Origin: Candidatus Saliniplasma halalkaliphilum
Lineage (GTDB): Archaea > Thermoplasmatota > Thermoplasmata > Halarchaeoplasmatales > Halarchaeoplasmataceae
Direction: 5' to 3'
Assembly: GCA_019594235.1 (NCBI GenBank)
Contig: JAFDTG010000079.1
Coordinates: forward strand, 1 to 7,003
Length of the DNA stretch: 7,003 bases
In this document: positions 1-5,291 of the stretch, one piece after another
Position numbering within the stretch: the first letter of the stretch is position 1
How the letters are laid out: each line of letters opens with the position of its first letter
Position numbers and translations under genes: made by a program
Notes under the pieces: generated by a model
What the model saw: the letters and a program-made list of their open reading frames with translations, nothing else
What the model was told of the DNA's origin: nothing
The model's database searches: none

Positions 1-78
1 AGAAACTGGCTCACTAACTGGTATAACCATCAAACATAATGTTAATACTACCAATGAAGCGATGATTTTAACTTTCAT
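1..78 (-). CDS. Secreted protein, N-terminal signal peptide only (partial)
   Basis: Only the first 26 codons are present; the gene continues off the left edge. The translation begins MKVKIIASLVVLTLCLMV, then IPVSEPVS: a Lys-containing N-terminus, a hydrophobic core of about 14 residues, and a polar Pro/Ser stretch where a signal peptidase could cut. The lone Cys (residue 15) lies inside the hydrophobic core and does not form a lipobox. The ATG at 78 is preceded by AGGTGAAGAAGTA, whose GGTG is the core used by most genes in this window. That GGTG overlaps the stop codon of the gene upstream (86-805), so the two are almost certainly co-transcribed and probably translationally coupled. The mature protein, and so its function, cannot be told from this fragment. 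Export through Sec is an inference from the hydrophobic profile. Confidence 0.75.
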   Translation of the reverse strand, partial: MKVKIIASLVVLTLCLMVIPVSEPVS

Positions 79-84
79 TACTTC

Positions 85-90
85 TTCACC
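85..90 (-). promoter_or_regulatory. Shine-Dalgarno site fused to upstream stop codon
   Basis: On the minus strand the last sense codon and stop of the membrane protein read AGG TGA, and the same bases form the AGGTGA ribosome binding site of the next gene, 8 bases (counting from the last G of GGTG) before its ATG at 78. This arrangement supports both the ATG and an operon in which ribosomes finishing the first gene could reinitiate on the second. Confidence 0.7.
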
Positions 91-805
91 TCTCTAGAAA
101 TGTTACTTCAACAGTTGAAGAGACTTCCTCGGATAGACCGTCTAGGATAGCCTGAAATTCATATGAATATTCATTGCCTATATTTTCTTCATTGATGCGG
201 GTCTCAACCCTCGTATTGATATGAAATTCACCTTCTTCCACATCAAACGTAATGAAAGCTTCGTGTTCTCCTCTTGCACCTGTATTTATTTTCTCTGTTT
301 CTTCCCAATCAACGAAGCTAGCATTAGTACCTTCATTTTGACTCGTTTCGAAATCTAACGCATTTTGGATAGTGTTTTTTCCATCTAAACCTTGGGCTGT
401 CAACCTGATTTCATCAGGATCTAAATCATCAGAAAATTCACCTTCAGCACTAAGCCATATCTTGGTTTGATAGTTACCAGGACCTGTGATAGAGGACATA
501 AACATCTCAACATTCAATTCCAATGTACTCTCATTATTTACTGTGGTAACAGCAGTTGCGGTCTCATTCTCATAATACTTATCTGTAAGGTCCGTCTCTT
601 CCACCAAGTTCTCTCGATATTCTACTTCTAACGTTTGGTATCCTTCAACCACTTCGATCGGCTCTCCCTCATCACGGTACCCGGCCACGATCATCGTCAC
701 CACCAGCATCGCTATTATCGGTATCACCATCACTCGTACTTTGTTCGTTTCAGATATTTTACCTGTTATCTTATCACCATCGACGGCACATAAGAGGATC
801 CTCAT
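86..805 (-). CDS. Single-pass membrane-anchored extracellular protein, unknown function
   Basis: I do not recognise this 239-residue protein. Residues 1-22 are short and basic/polar, residues about 23-43 form one clear transmembrane segment (VRVMVIPIIAMLVVTMIVAG), and the remaining ~195 residues are acidic (many Asp/Glu), lack cysteine, and alternate polar and hydrophobic residues as in beta-sandwich surface proteins. Three N-glycosylation sequons lie in this part (N80-E-T, N91-E-S, N161-A-S), fitting an archaeal cell-surface domain outside the membrane. Uncleaved signal-anchor topology is inferred. The ATG at 805 has no GGTG site and follows a TATATATA run, so the start is less certain than the frame; M26 or M33 would shorten the cytoplasmic end but keep most of the helix. 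The helix-coding part (about 661-720) is near 58% GC, clearly above its surroundings. It is the first gene of an operon with the secreted protein at 1-78. Confidence 0.65.
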   Translation of the reverse strand: MRILLCAVDGDKITGKISETNKVRVMVIPIIAMLVVTMIVAGYRDEGEPIEVVEGYQTLEVEYRENLVEETDLTDKYYENETATAVTTVNNESTLELNVEMFMSSITGPGNYQTKIWLSAEGEFSDDLDPDEIRLTAQGLDGKNTIQNALDFETSQNEGTNASFVDWEETEKINTGARGEHEAFITFDVEEGEFHINTRVETRINEENIGNEYSYEFQAILDGLSEEVSSTVEVTFLER

Positions 806-830
806 ATATATATCGGTGTTTTAGAATGTA

Positions 831-872
831 TGTGCTAGTTACTATATTAGTTTTAATATTGATTTTAGCACA
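831..872. repeat. Symmetrical inverted repeat, 19-base arms and 4-base loop
   Basis: The outer arms TGTGCTA (831-837) and TAGCACA (866-872) are perfect complements. The inner arms ATATTA (844-849) and TAATAT (854-859) are also perfect, around a GTTT loop. The spacing between outer and inner arms is the same on both sides, so a single hairpin or a dyad operator forms with 14 Watson-Crick pairs and one G-T out of 19 positions. It lies 26 bases before the annotated start of the minus-strand membrane-protein operon and just downstream of a possible TATA element, so it would sit at the 5' end of that mRNA or act as a regulator site. Confidence 0.65.
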
Positions 873-890
873 ATTCAGATTTACCTATGA

Positions 891-901
891 ATTTTAAAAA
901 A
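891..901 (-). promoter_or_regulatory. Candidate TATA element for the membrane-protein operon
   Basis: The minus strand reads TTTTTTAAAAT. A transcription start 24-28 bases downstream would fall near 868-872, at the outer edge of the inverted repeat, giving a leader of about 65 bases. The alternative TATATATA run at 804-815 overlaps the presumed start codon and would only make sense if translation began further inside the gene. Confidence 0.3.
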
Positions 902-1000
902 GTTGAGTCGGAACGGATGAAGTTGCACATCTAACCTGCACCATAATCTGTAGGATATAGCGAAAAAAATCCTGCGCCTCGCCCCATCACTGCTGTGGTC

Positions 1001-1030
1001 ATAGTAGCTTTGTGATTACAAGACTACTAT
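1001..1030. repeat. 30-base hairpin with 4-base loop
   Basis: ATAGTAG (1001-1007) pairs with CTACTAT (1024-1030). After one C/A mismatch the stem continues TTTGT (1009-1013) with ACAAG (1018-1022, one G-U pair), closing on a GATT loop. It has no following T-tract on the plus strand, so it is not an ordinary intrinsic terminator. It could be part of a small RNA, a regulator site or a remnant of a mobile element. Confidence 0.5.
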
Positions 1031-1183
1031 TCGAACGCTCAGCAAACTAGATGAATGACAAACTACTAAATCAGATCGATTTGCCTCTCTTATCCATATC
1101 CATTACTCATCTCGGTTCACCATTGTCCGTTTCTAGATCATGTCATAAGACTGAAAAGCTAGTTCGGCTGAAACTCATCCTCG

Positions 1184-1198
1184 CAAAAAATTTATAAT
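1184..1198 (+). promoter_or_regulatory. TATA box with purine-rich BRE, promoter of the DUF6485-MetAP operon
   Basis: TTTATAAT at 1191-1198 is a near-ideal archaeal TATA box, preceded by the A-rich CAAAAAA expected of a TFB recognition element. Its centre is about 38 bases before the ATG at 1233, placing the transcription start near 1220 and giving a leader of about a dozen bases. The leader contains CGTGAT, a weak ribosome binding site. Confidence 0.7.
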
Positions 1199-1232
1199 CT
1201 CCCTATGAACTCAAAGTTCGAATCGTGATATT

Positions 1233-1424
1233 ATGGAATGTCAAAAATCAGATAATATGGAGCATTGTAACTGTTCATATCCAGGATGTACTAGGAAAGG
1301 TATTTGCTGCGAGTGTATACAGTATCACCTTTCTATGAACCAACTACCAGCTTGTGCATTTCCCGACGATGTGGAGGAAACATATGACAGATCCTTTGAG
1401 AAATTCGCAGAGATCCATGGTTGA
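1233..1424 (+). CDS. Small Cys-rich cytosolic protein, DUF6485 family
   Basis: This 63-residue protein has eight cysteines (C3, C12, C14, C19, C25, C26, C28, C41) and the pattern HCNCSYPGC then KGICCECIQYH then LPACAFP, ending in an acidic Tyr-Asp-Arg-Ser-Phe-Glu-Lys-Phe tail. I recognise this as the DUF6485 type of small protein found in archaea and anaerobic bacteria; its function is not established. The paired cysteines suggest zinc or iron-sulfur binding, which is inference. No signal peptide or membrane segment is visible. It is the first gene of the operon behind a strong TATA box. Its last codons and TGA overlap the start of the hydrolase gene by 8 bases (ATGGTTGA), implying translational coupling and roughly matched production of the two proteins. 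The length agrees with what I recall of the family, so it is probably complete. Confidence 0.8.
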   Translation: MECQKSDNMEHCNCSYPGCTRKGICCECIQYHLSMNQLPACAFPDDVEETYDRSFEKFAEIHG

Positions 1425-2040
1425 AATCAAGAGGATACCCGGAAAGTCTTTCTCATCTAACGTATATATAGTTCAAGCACAGAAAAACTTCATTTTAGAT
1501 GCTGGAGCGGGACCTGTTAAACTTATTTGTGAATACGTGGACAGTGAGAGCATAGATATCGATCGGATCATTTTGACTCACCGGCACTACGATCATGTCG
1601 GTGGAGCTGAAAAGTTATCGGAACTGTTAGATGTTCCCATCTATGCCCATGAACTGGCAGCAAAAGCACTGTGTGAAGGCAACGATGAAACTATAATATC
1701 AAGTAGTTTTGGGAAAGAAATATCCGGTCTTGACGTGAAGACTTTTGATGAAGAAACTTATGCTGGATTTTTACAGATATACACTCCCGGCCATACGAAC
1801 TGCAGCATATGTTTATATCATGGAGGAGAAAAGATATTACTATCCGGCGATACGGTTTTCTCCGGTGGAGGAGTTGGGAGATCTGATCTACCTACGGGTA
1901 ATTTCAAAGAACTTAAAGATTCCGTCGAAAAATTGACTAAATACGATGTACATTCGCTTTATCCAGGTCATGGACCTAGTGTTCAAAAAGAGGGAAATCA
2001 ACATATACGATTATCCCTTAAAAATATCTCGTATCTTTAA
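1417..2040 (+). CDS. Metallo-beta-lactamase-fold hydrolase, glyoxalase II-like
   Basis: The 207-residue protein carries the full metal-binding set of the family: H55-R-H57-Y-D59-H60 after the ILT strand, H126 in the TPGHT motif, D145 in SGDTVF, and H185 in YPGHG. The stretch SGDTVFSGGGVGRSDLP resembles glyoxalase II and persulfide dioxygenase-like members, which act on thioesters or sulfur compounds, but the true substrate is unknown. The fold should hold a dinuclear Zn or Fe site in the cytoplasm; no signal peptide is seen. I start at ATG 1417, not at an in-frame ATG at 1354: residues encoded before 1417 lie wholly inside the DUF6485 gene and look unrelated to the family, while MVEIKRIPG leads straight into the first beta strand. 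Translation is probably coupled to the DUF6485 gene through the 8-base overlap; no strong GGTG site precedes it. Confidence 0.87.
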   Translation: MVEIKRIPGKSFSSNVYIVQAQKNFILDAGAGPVKLICEYVDSESIDIDRIILTHRHYDHVGGAEKLSELLDVPIYAHELAAKALCEGNDETIISSSFGKEISGLDVKTFDEETYAGFLQIYTPGHTNCSICLYHGGEKILLSGDTVFSGGGVGRSDLPTGNFKELKDSVEKLTKYDVHSLYPGHGPSVQKEGNQHIRLSLKNISYL

Positions 2041-2050
2041 AGGTGTTTAA

Positions 2051-2662
2051 ATGGAAGTAGAATGTGATAAAAAGGAATGTGATGGAGATTGTCCAGAATC
2101 GATATTTTATTTGGCTGAAGAGGTCCTCTTGAATGGCGAACTGATTGTTTATCCAACAGAGACACTTTACGGTTTAGGGGGAGATGCTTTTGATGTTTTA
2201 GTTTTAGATGAGATCAGAAAGGTAAAGGAAGCACCACCTGACAAAAAGATATCTACTGCATATACAAGTTTACAACAGGCCTCGTCTTATTTAGACATAC
2301 CAGACCTTGCCTGGGAGTTGGGGGAACATTTTCTTCCGGGACCTTTGACTATCGTTCTTAAAAAAGATGGAGACACCCATGGTATAAGAGTTCCAGACCA
2401 TCCTGTTGCTCAGAAGATCGTAGAAAAATTTGGGCCGATAACTTCGACCAGTGCTAATATACATGGAAAACCTGATCCCATCGATATGGAAACCGCCAAG
2501 ACCCAGCTCGGGAATAAAGTAAAACTCTACATCAATTGTGGAGAATGTAAATATAAAGAAGGAACTACCGTTCTATTGATAGACGACGGTGACATAGAGA
2601 TATTAAGAAAAGGTGCTATTTCACTAGAAACTATAGGTGATAAACTTGGACGCAAAATCTAA
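2051..2662 (+). CDS. YrdC/Sua5-family threonylcarbamoyl-AMP synthase candidate
   Basis: This 203-residue protein is of the short YrdC/TsaC type, which makes threonylcarbamoyl-AMP from threonine, bicarbonate and ATP; the KEOPS complex then moves the group to A37 of ANN-decoding tRNAs (t6A). Visible motifs are YPTETLYGLG (34-43), GIRVPDHP (111-118), TSTSAN (131-136) and the C-terminal TTVLLIDDGDIEILRKGAI region. It lacks the C-terminal Sua5 domain. Oddities: the usual K-x-R-P motif reads K59-E-A61-P, so the arginine expected near the substrate is alanine, and there are five cysteines (C5, C10, C14, C163, C166), possibly a metal site. A different carbamoyl-type activity is therefore possible. 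The start is firm: AGGTG at 2041-2045 precedes the ATG by five bases, ten bases after the hydrolase stop. Its 3' end overlaps the methionine aminopeptidase gene. Confidence 0.85.
   Translation: MEVECDKKECDGDCPESIFYLAEEVLLNGELIVYPTETLYGLGGDAFDVLVLDEIRKVKEAPPDKKISTAYTSLQQASSYLDIPDLAWELGEHFLPGPLTIVLKKDGDTHGIRVPDHPVAQKIVEKFGPITSTSANIHGKPDPIDMETAKTQLGNKVKLYINCGECKYKEGTTVLLIDDGDIEILRKGAISLETIGDKLGRKI
2636..2641 (+). promoter_or_regulatory. Ribosome binding site that sets the MetAP start
   Basis: AGGTGAT (2635-2641) lies inside the end of the YrdC gene, with six bases between GGTG and the TTG at 2646. The GTG at 2637 is in frame with MetAP but is itself the core of this site, so using it as a start codon would leave the gene without a ribosome binding site. 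The same geometry (GGTG, six bases, start) occurs at the KaiC-like gene. Confidence 0.7.
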
Positions 2663-3530
2663 AAGGAAATACATTAAAGCAGGTAGGATAGCTAAAAAGG
2701 CTCTGGAAAAAGGTAAAGAAACGTGTAAAGCAGGTAAGAGTTACCTCTCTGTGGTAGATAAAGTTGAAAAAGTTATCCATAAATACGGTGCTAGACCTGC
2801 TTTCCCCGTCAATATATCGGTAAACGATGTAGGGGCGCATTACACCCCGTATCCAGGAGATGAAAAATACTTCGAAGAAGGAGATATTGTCAAGATCGAT
2901 GTGGGTGTACATTTAGATGGTTTTATTGCTGACAACGCGCTGACTGTAGAGATAGGTACCAAAAGACATGATGACCTGATAAAAGCAGCTGAAGAAAGCC
3001 TAGATATTGCTATCAAATCTATAAGACCCGGTGTCAAAACAAAGGACATCGGAAGGAATATAGAATCTGTCATAGAAAGTAGAGGTTTTAAGCCTATATC
3101 TAATTTGAGTGGTCATTCTATTGAGAGGTATTCACTTCACAGTGGACTTTCTGTTCCCAACGTTCCAAAAGGGAGGGGAAGGATCAAAAAAGGTATGGTA
3201 TTGGCCATCGAGCCATTCGCCACAGATGGAAAAGGTAAAGTAAGAAATGGGGAAAACAGCAGGATAGTCAAATTAGAAAAGCCTAGGAATTTAAAAGGTG
3301 AAGATAAAGAATTCTACAACTGGGTCAAGGAAAGGTTCCATCACTTACCATTCACTGGCAGATGGTGCAGAAGTTATGGCGATGATTATGAATATCGTTT
3401 AAAAAGATTGATAAGATTTAATGCCGCCATGACTTATCCGATTTTAGTCGAAGCTAAGGGAAGCTTGGTGACGCAAAGGGAGCATACAGTTATAGTGACA
3501 TCTAAAGGTGCGAAGATCATCACTAATTGA
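2646..3530 (+). CDS. map: Methionine aminopeptidase, type II (archaeal)
   Basis: The enzyme removes the initiator methionine from new proteins whose second residue is small. From the TTG start it has 294 residues, the usual size of archaeal type II enzymes. All five metal ligands are visible: D85 (KIDVG), D96 (IADNA), H157 (SGHSIE), E189 (AIEPFA) and E279 (QREHTV). The active-site histidines H65 (GAHYTP) and H165 (LHSG) are also there. The insert between E189 and E279 (roughly 195-265), rich in Lys, Arg and aromatic residues, marks the type II class. I choose TTG 2646 on ribosome-binding-site spacing; GTG 2637 would add three residues. It overlaps the YrdC gene by 17 bases, so it is expressed from the operon promoter at about 1190. 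It is the last gene of the operon and meets a convergent gene two bases after its stop. Confidence 0.93.
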   Translation: MDAKSKRKYIKAGRIAKKALEKGKETCKAGKSYLSVVDKVEKVIHKYGARPAFPVNISVNDVGAHYTPYPGDEKYFEEGDIVKIDVGVHLDGFIADNALTVEIGTKRHDDLIKAAEESLDIAIKSIRPGVKTKDIGRNIESVIESRGFKPISNLSGHSIERYSLHSGLSVPNVPKGRGRIKKGMVLAIEPFATDGKGKVRNGENSRIVKLEKPRNLKGEDKEFYNWVKERFHHLPFTGRWCRSYGDDYEYRLKRLIRFNAAMTYPILVEAKGSLVTQREHTVIVTSKGAKIITN

Positions 3531-3532
3531 TA

Positions 3533-4234
3533 TCACATCTTTTCTTCCCACTCTTCTATATCTTCTCTACTAGTCCTTACCATATACTTCTTACCTTCGA
3601 ATTGAGGTGTAGTTACGGCAATTACACCTAGCATTATGTAATAAGAGGCTGCAATAGAGAATACGAGAGCGCCAGGAATACCTCCGATATAGGACCTTAA
3701 TATCATTGTAGTCAAATCTCCCGTGGGGGTAGGGTGCATGAAAAGTTTACCAAGCCATAACAAAAGTGTGACTGAGAAAAGCCAGATATATATCCTTCTT
3801 AGCCTATGAGAAAGAGCTTTCCAGTAAGGGATTTTGTAGTGTGGTGTACGCAGGTCATCAGATAAGGTTTTCAGCCACTGCCGACTAGTTACGTCCTTGC
3901 CCGGATTAAGTGTTTTACCTATGAAGTTCTTTTCTAGAACTCTGACCCTGCTGTCGTAAGCATTGAATGAAAGAAAACGTCTTGATTCTATAAACCATAA
4001 GATCGAAATAAAAACCATTCCAAAAAGAAGTAGTTCATGAGGGCGAGCTGGAGCAGTATATGTCCATGTTATTAATGCAGATAGGATCAATATAGCCCAA
4101 TTTGTGGTTCTATCTAACCGTTGTCTCCAAACATTAGCTCTTTGAACCTCTCCCCTGTACATATGTGTAATCATAGTCGTGAAATCCGACATGCTGATAC
4201 CTTCTACGAAATCTTCTGGGTCAGGATCCTTCAT
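3533..4234 (-). CDS. DUF2270 family four-helix integral membrane protein
   Basis: I recognise the conserved N-terminal block THMYRGEVQRANVWRQRLD followed by TTNWA as the DUF2270 signature, known mainly in haloarchaea and other euryarchaea; no function is established. The 233 residues hold four likely transmembrane segments at about 46-61, 67-83, 148-166 and 184-208, with a basic loop (84-147) between helices 2 and 3 that should face the cytoplasm, and a charged C-terminus ending EEWEEKM. The start is set at ATG 4234, with the GGTGA site at 4243-4247; the in-frame GTG at 4246 lies within that site and would add four residues. The gene lies 45 bases after pyrD on the same strand, and either shares its transcript or uses a weak AT-rich element (CTTAATAAAG, minus strand, near 4252-4262). 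Its stop faces the MetAP stop. Confidence 0.82.
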   Translation of the reverse strand: MKDPDPEDFVEGISMSDFTTMITHMYRGEVQRANVWRQRLDRTTNWAILILSALITWTYTAPARPHELLLFGMVFISILWFIESRRFLSFNAYDSRVRVLEKNFIGKTLNPGKDVTSRQWLKTLSDDLRTPHYKIPYWKALSHRLRRIYIWLFSVTLLLWLGKLFMHPTPTGDLTTMILRSYIGGIPGALVFSIAASYYIMLGVIAVTTPQFEGKKYMVRTSREDIEEWEEKM

Positions 4235-4242
4235 TTTAGGGG

Positions 4243-4247
4243 TCACC
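4243..4247 (-). promoter_or_regulatory. Ribosome binding site that sets the DUF2270 start
   Basis: The minus strand reads ATAGGTGACCCCTAAAATG. The GGTG core at 4244-4247 is followed nine bases later by ATG 4234. The GTG at 4246 belongs to the site and is unlikely to be the initiation codon. Confidence 0.6.
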
Positions 4248-4279
4248 TATCTTTATTAAGTATAGTAAGTCAACCATTA

Positions 4280-5188
4280 TTAAAATTGTTGTGCCGAACC
4301 AATTAGTTCTACCAAACTTTTGATATCTTCTTTTTCCATGATATCTTTCATTTCTTCTACGATCAAAGCACCAGCATCCTTACCTCGGTAATATATTGCA
4401 GAACCTATTTGAAGAGCTGATGCTCCTGCTGTAATGTATTCTAAGGCATCTCTACCATAAGTGATACCACCACATCCTATTATGGGGATGTCTACATTTT
4501 GATATATATCATAAACACACTTCAGTCCAATAGGTTTTATAGCTGGGCCGCTGTATCCTCCCACTTGATTACCAAGGAATGGTTTCCTGGTTTCAAAATT
4601 GATAGCCATAGCCTGAACTGTATTTATAGCCACTATTGCATCAGAACCAGCTTCTTCTGCAGCTACTGCAACATCTACAATATCTGAGAATGGAGTTAAT
4701 TTGGCAAAAATTGGAACCTTGGTATTTCTTTTTACGGTTCTCACAATATCTTTCACTAATTCTGGGTCCGTTCCTATCGCCGCACCGTAACCTTCTGCAT
4801 GAGGACAGCTCAAGTTCAATTCTACTGCGTCAACTCCACCTTCTTCCATCTTTACTGAAAGCTCTATAAACTCTTCCTTATCTCCGGCAAATACACTACC
4901 TATGATCGGTTTAGATTCTCTTGAGAGATTTTTTAGTTCTTTCAAAAAAACATCTATTCCTGGATTGGGTAAACCCATGGCGTTGAGTAATCCATGTTCA
5001 GTTTCGATCATGGTAGGGTTTGAATGACCTTCTCTAGGTTCTAATCCGATAGATTTGGTCACCACACCTCCCATCCCGGACTCTAAAATATTCTTCATAG
5101 AATCGGCGGTTTGACCTAATATTCCAGAAGCTAAAAGGAGGGGGTTTTCTAAAGTTATTTCAGAGATGCGAGTATTGATGTCGACCAT
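4280..5188 (-). CDS. pyrD: Dihydroorotate dehydrogenase, class 1B-like catalytic subunit
   Basis: This cytosolic FMN enzyme oxidises dihydroorotate to orotate, the fourth step of UMP synthesis. The 302 residues form a TIM barrel with family motifs in order: NPLLLASG (15-22), TKS with K45, LLNAMGLPNPG with N69, the catalytic loop ELNLSCPH with C128 as base, K163 in AKLTP, AINT (187-190), the GGYSGPAIKPIGL flavin loop (210-222), CGGI (239-242) and QIGSA (260-264). Cysteine as the base marks class 1. The resemblance is to the 1B form, which normally pairs with an iron-sulfur/FAD subunit PyrK; no pyrK is in this window. There is no GGTG site before the ATG and an AT-rich element lies about 25 bases upstream, so the transcript may be leaderless. 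It is divergent from the KaiC-like gene and is followed by the DUF2270 gene. Confidence 0.93.
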   Translation of the reverse strand: MVDINTRISEITLENPLLLASGILGQTADSMKNILESGMGGVVTKSIGLEPREGHSNPTMIETEHGLLNAMGLPNPGIDVFLKELKNLSRESKPIIGSVFAGDKEEFIELSVKMEEGGVDAVELNLSCPHAEGYGAAIGTDPELVKDIVRTVKRNTKVPIFAKLTPFSDIVDVAVAAEEAGSDAIVAINTVQAMAINFETRKPFLGNQVGGYSGPAIKPIGLKCVYDIYQNVDIPIIGCGGITYGRDALEYITAGASALQIGSAIYYRGKDAGALIVEEMKDIMEKEDIKSLVELIGSAQQF

Positions 5189-5203
5189 GATATCTTATTT
5201 GAG

Positions 5204-5216
5204 TTATATGAATTAA
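5204..5216 (-). promoter_or_regulatory. pyrD: Candidate TATA element for pyrD
   Basis: The minus strand reads TTAATTCATATAA. Its upstream half is about 25 bases before the pyrD ATG (5188), the distance expected if transcription begins at or next to the start codon. The lack of any Shine-Dalgarno sequence before pyrD agrees with a leaderless message. Confidence 0.35.
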
Positions 5217-5246
5217 GATTTTTGATTGTTTCAGATAACAAAACGA

Positions 5247-5256
5247 TAATATTAAA
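5247..5256 (+). promoter_or_regulatory. Candidate TATA element for the KaiC-like gene
   Basis: TAATATTAAA is centred about 40 bases before the ATG at 5292, nearly the same distance as in the DUF6485 promoter (38). Transcription would begin near 5278, just upstream of the GGTG site at 5282-5285. A short inverted repeat, TTGTT (5226-5230) and AACAA (5237-5241), lies between this element and the pyrD promoter and could be a shared regulator site, though five pairs is weak evidence. Confidence 0.4.
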
Positions 5257-5281
5257 TGAGGCCATAAGTATTACGGGACTA

Positions 5282-5285
5282 GGTG
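5282..5285 (+). promoter_or_regulatory. Ribosome binding site that sets the KaiC-like start
   Basis: AGGTG ends at 5285, six bases before ATG 5292. The in-frame GTG at 5283 is part of this site. Starting at 5292 gives MFKDTIPGLDRVF, which matches the usual short lead-in of KaiC-type domains (start, IPGLD). Confidence 0.7.
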
Positions 5286-5291
5286 CACACG

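Larger units (their letters stand above)
806..1232. other. 427-base intergenic region between divergent operons
   Basis: I find no convincing gene here on either strand. It holds a 42-base symmetrical inverted repeat (831-872), a TATA candidate for the minus-strand operon (891-901), a weaker stem at 950-975 around an A-tract, a locally GC-rich stretch (about 970-1000), a 30-base hairpin (1001-1030), a direct repeat CAAACTA at 1043 and 1059, and the TATA box of the plus-strand operon (1191-1198). A 48-codon plus-strand frame (1051-1197) has no ribosome binding site and ends inside that TATA box. An unannotated small RNA in 900-1140 is possible, but the sequence matches none of the standard RNAs (tRNA, 5S, SRP, RNase P) that I can recognise. 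Confidence 0.6.

Noticed and set aside
1051..1197. 48-codon plus-strand ORF beginning MNDKLLNQID
   Set aside because: It has no ribosome binding site, no family resemblance, and ends inside the strong TATA box of the next operon. Probably chance.
1216..1224. GTTCGAATC, the T-loop motif of a tRNA
   Set aside because: Flanking bases do not form a T-stem, no acceptor, D or anticodon arms surround it, and it sits in the short leader of the operon.
806..1232. SRP RNA, RNase P RNA, 5S rRNA or C/D box RNA in the intergenic region
   Set aside because: No conserved core of these RNAs is present, and no properly spaced C (RTGATGA) and D (CTGA) boxes were found; an unknown RNA remains possible.
1354..1416. 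Upstream extension of the hydrolase to the ATG at 1354
   Set aside because: The extra 21 residues lie wholly inside the DUF6485 gene and do not look like the family's N-terminus; ATG 1417 starts directly at the first strand.
2631..3073. Minus-strand ORFs opposite MetAP
   Set aside because: The plus-strand frame holds complete MetAP metal ligands; the opposite frames have no coherent domain or ribosome binding site.
4499..4869. Plus-strand ORFs opposite pyrD
   Set aside because: They are antisense frames of a gene with all PyrD motifs intact.
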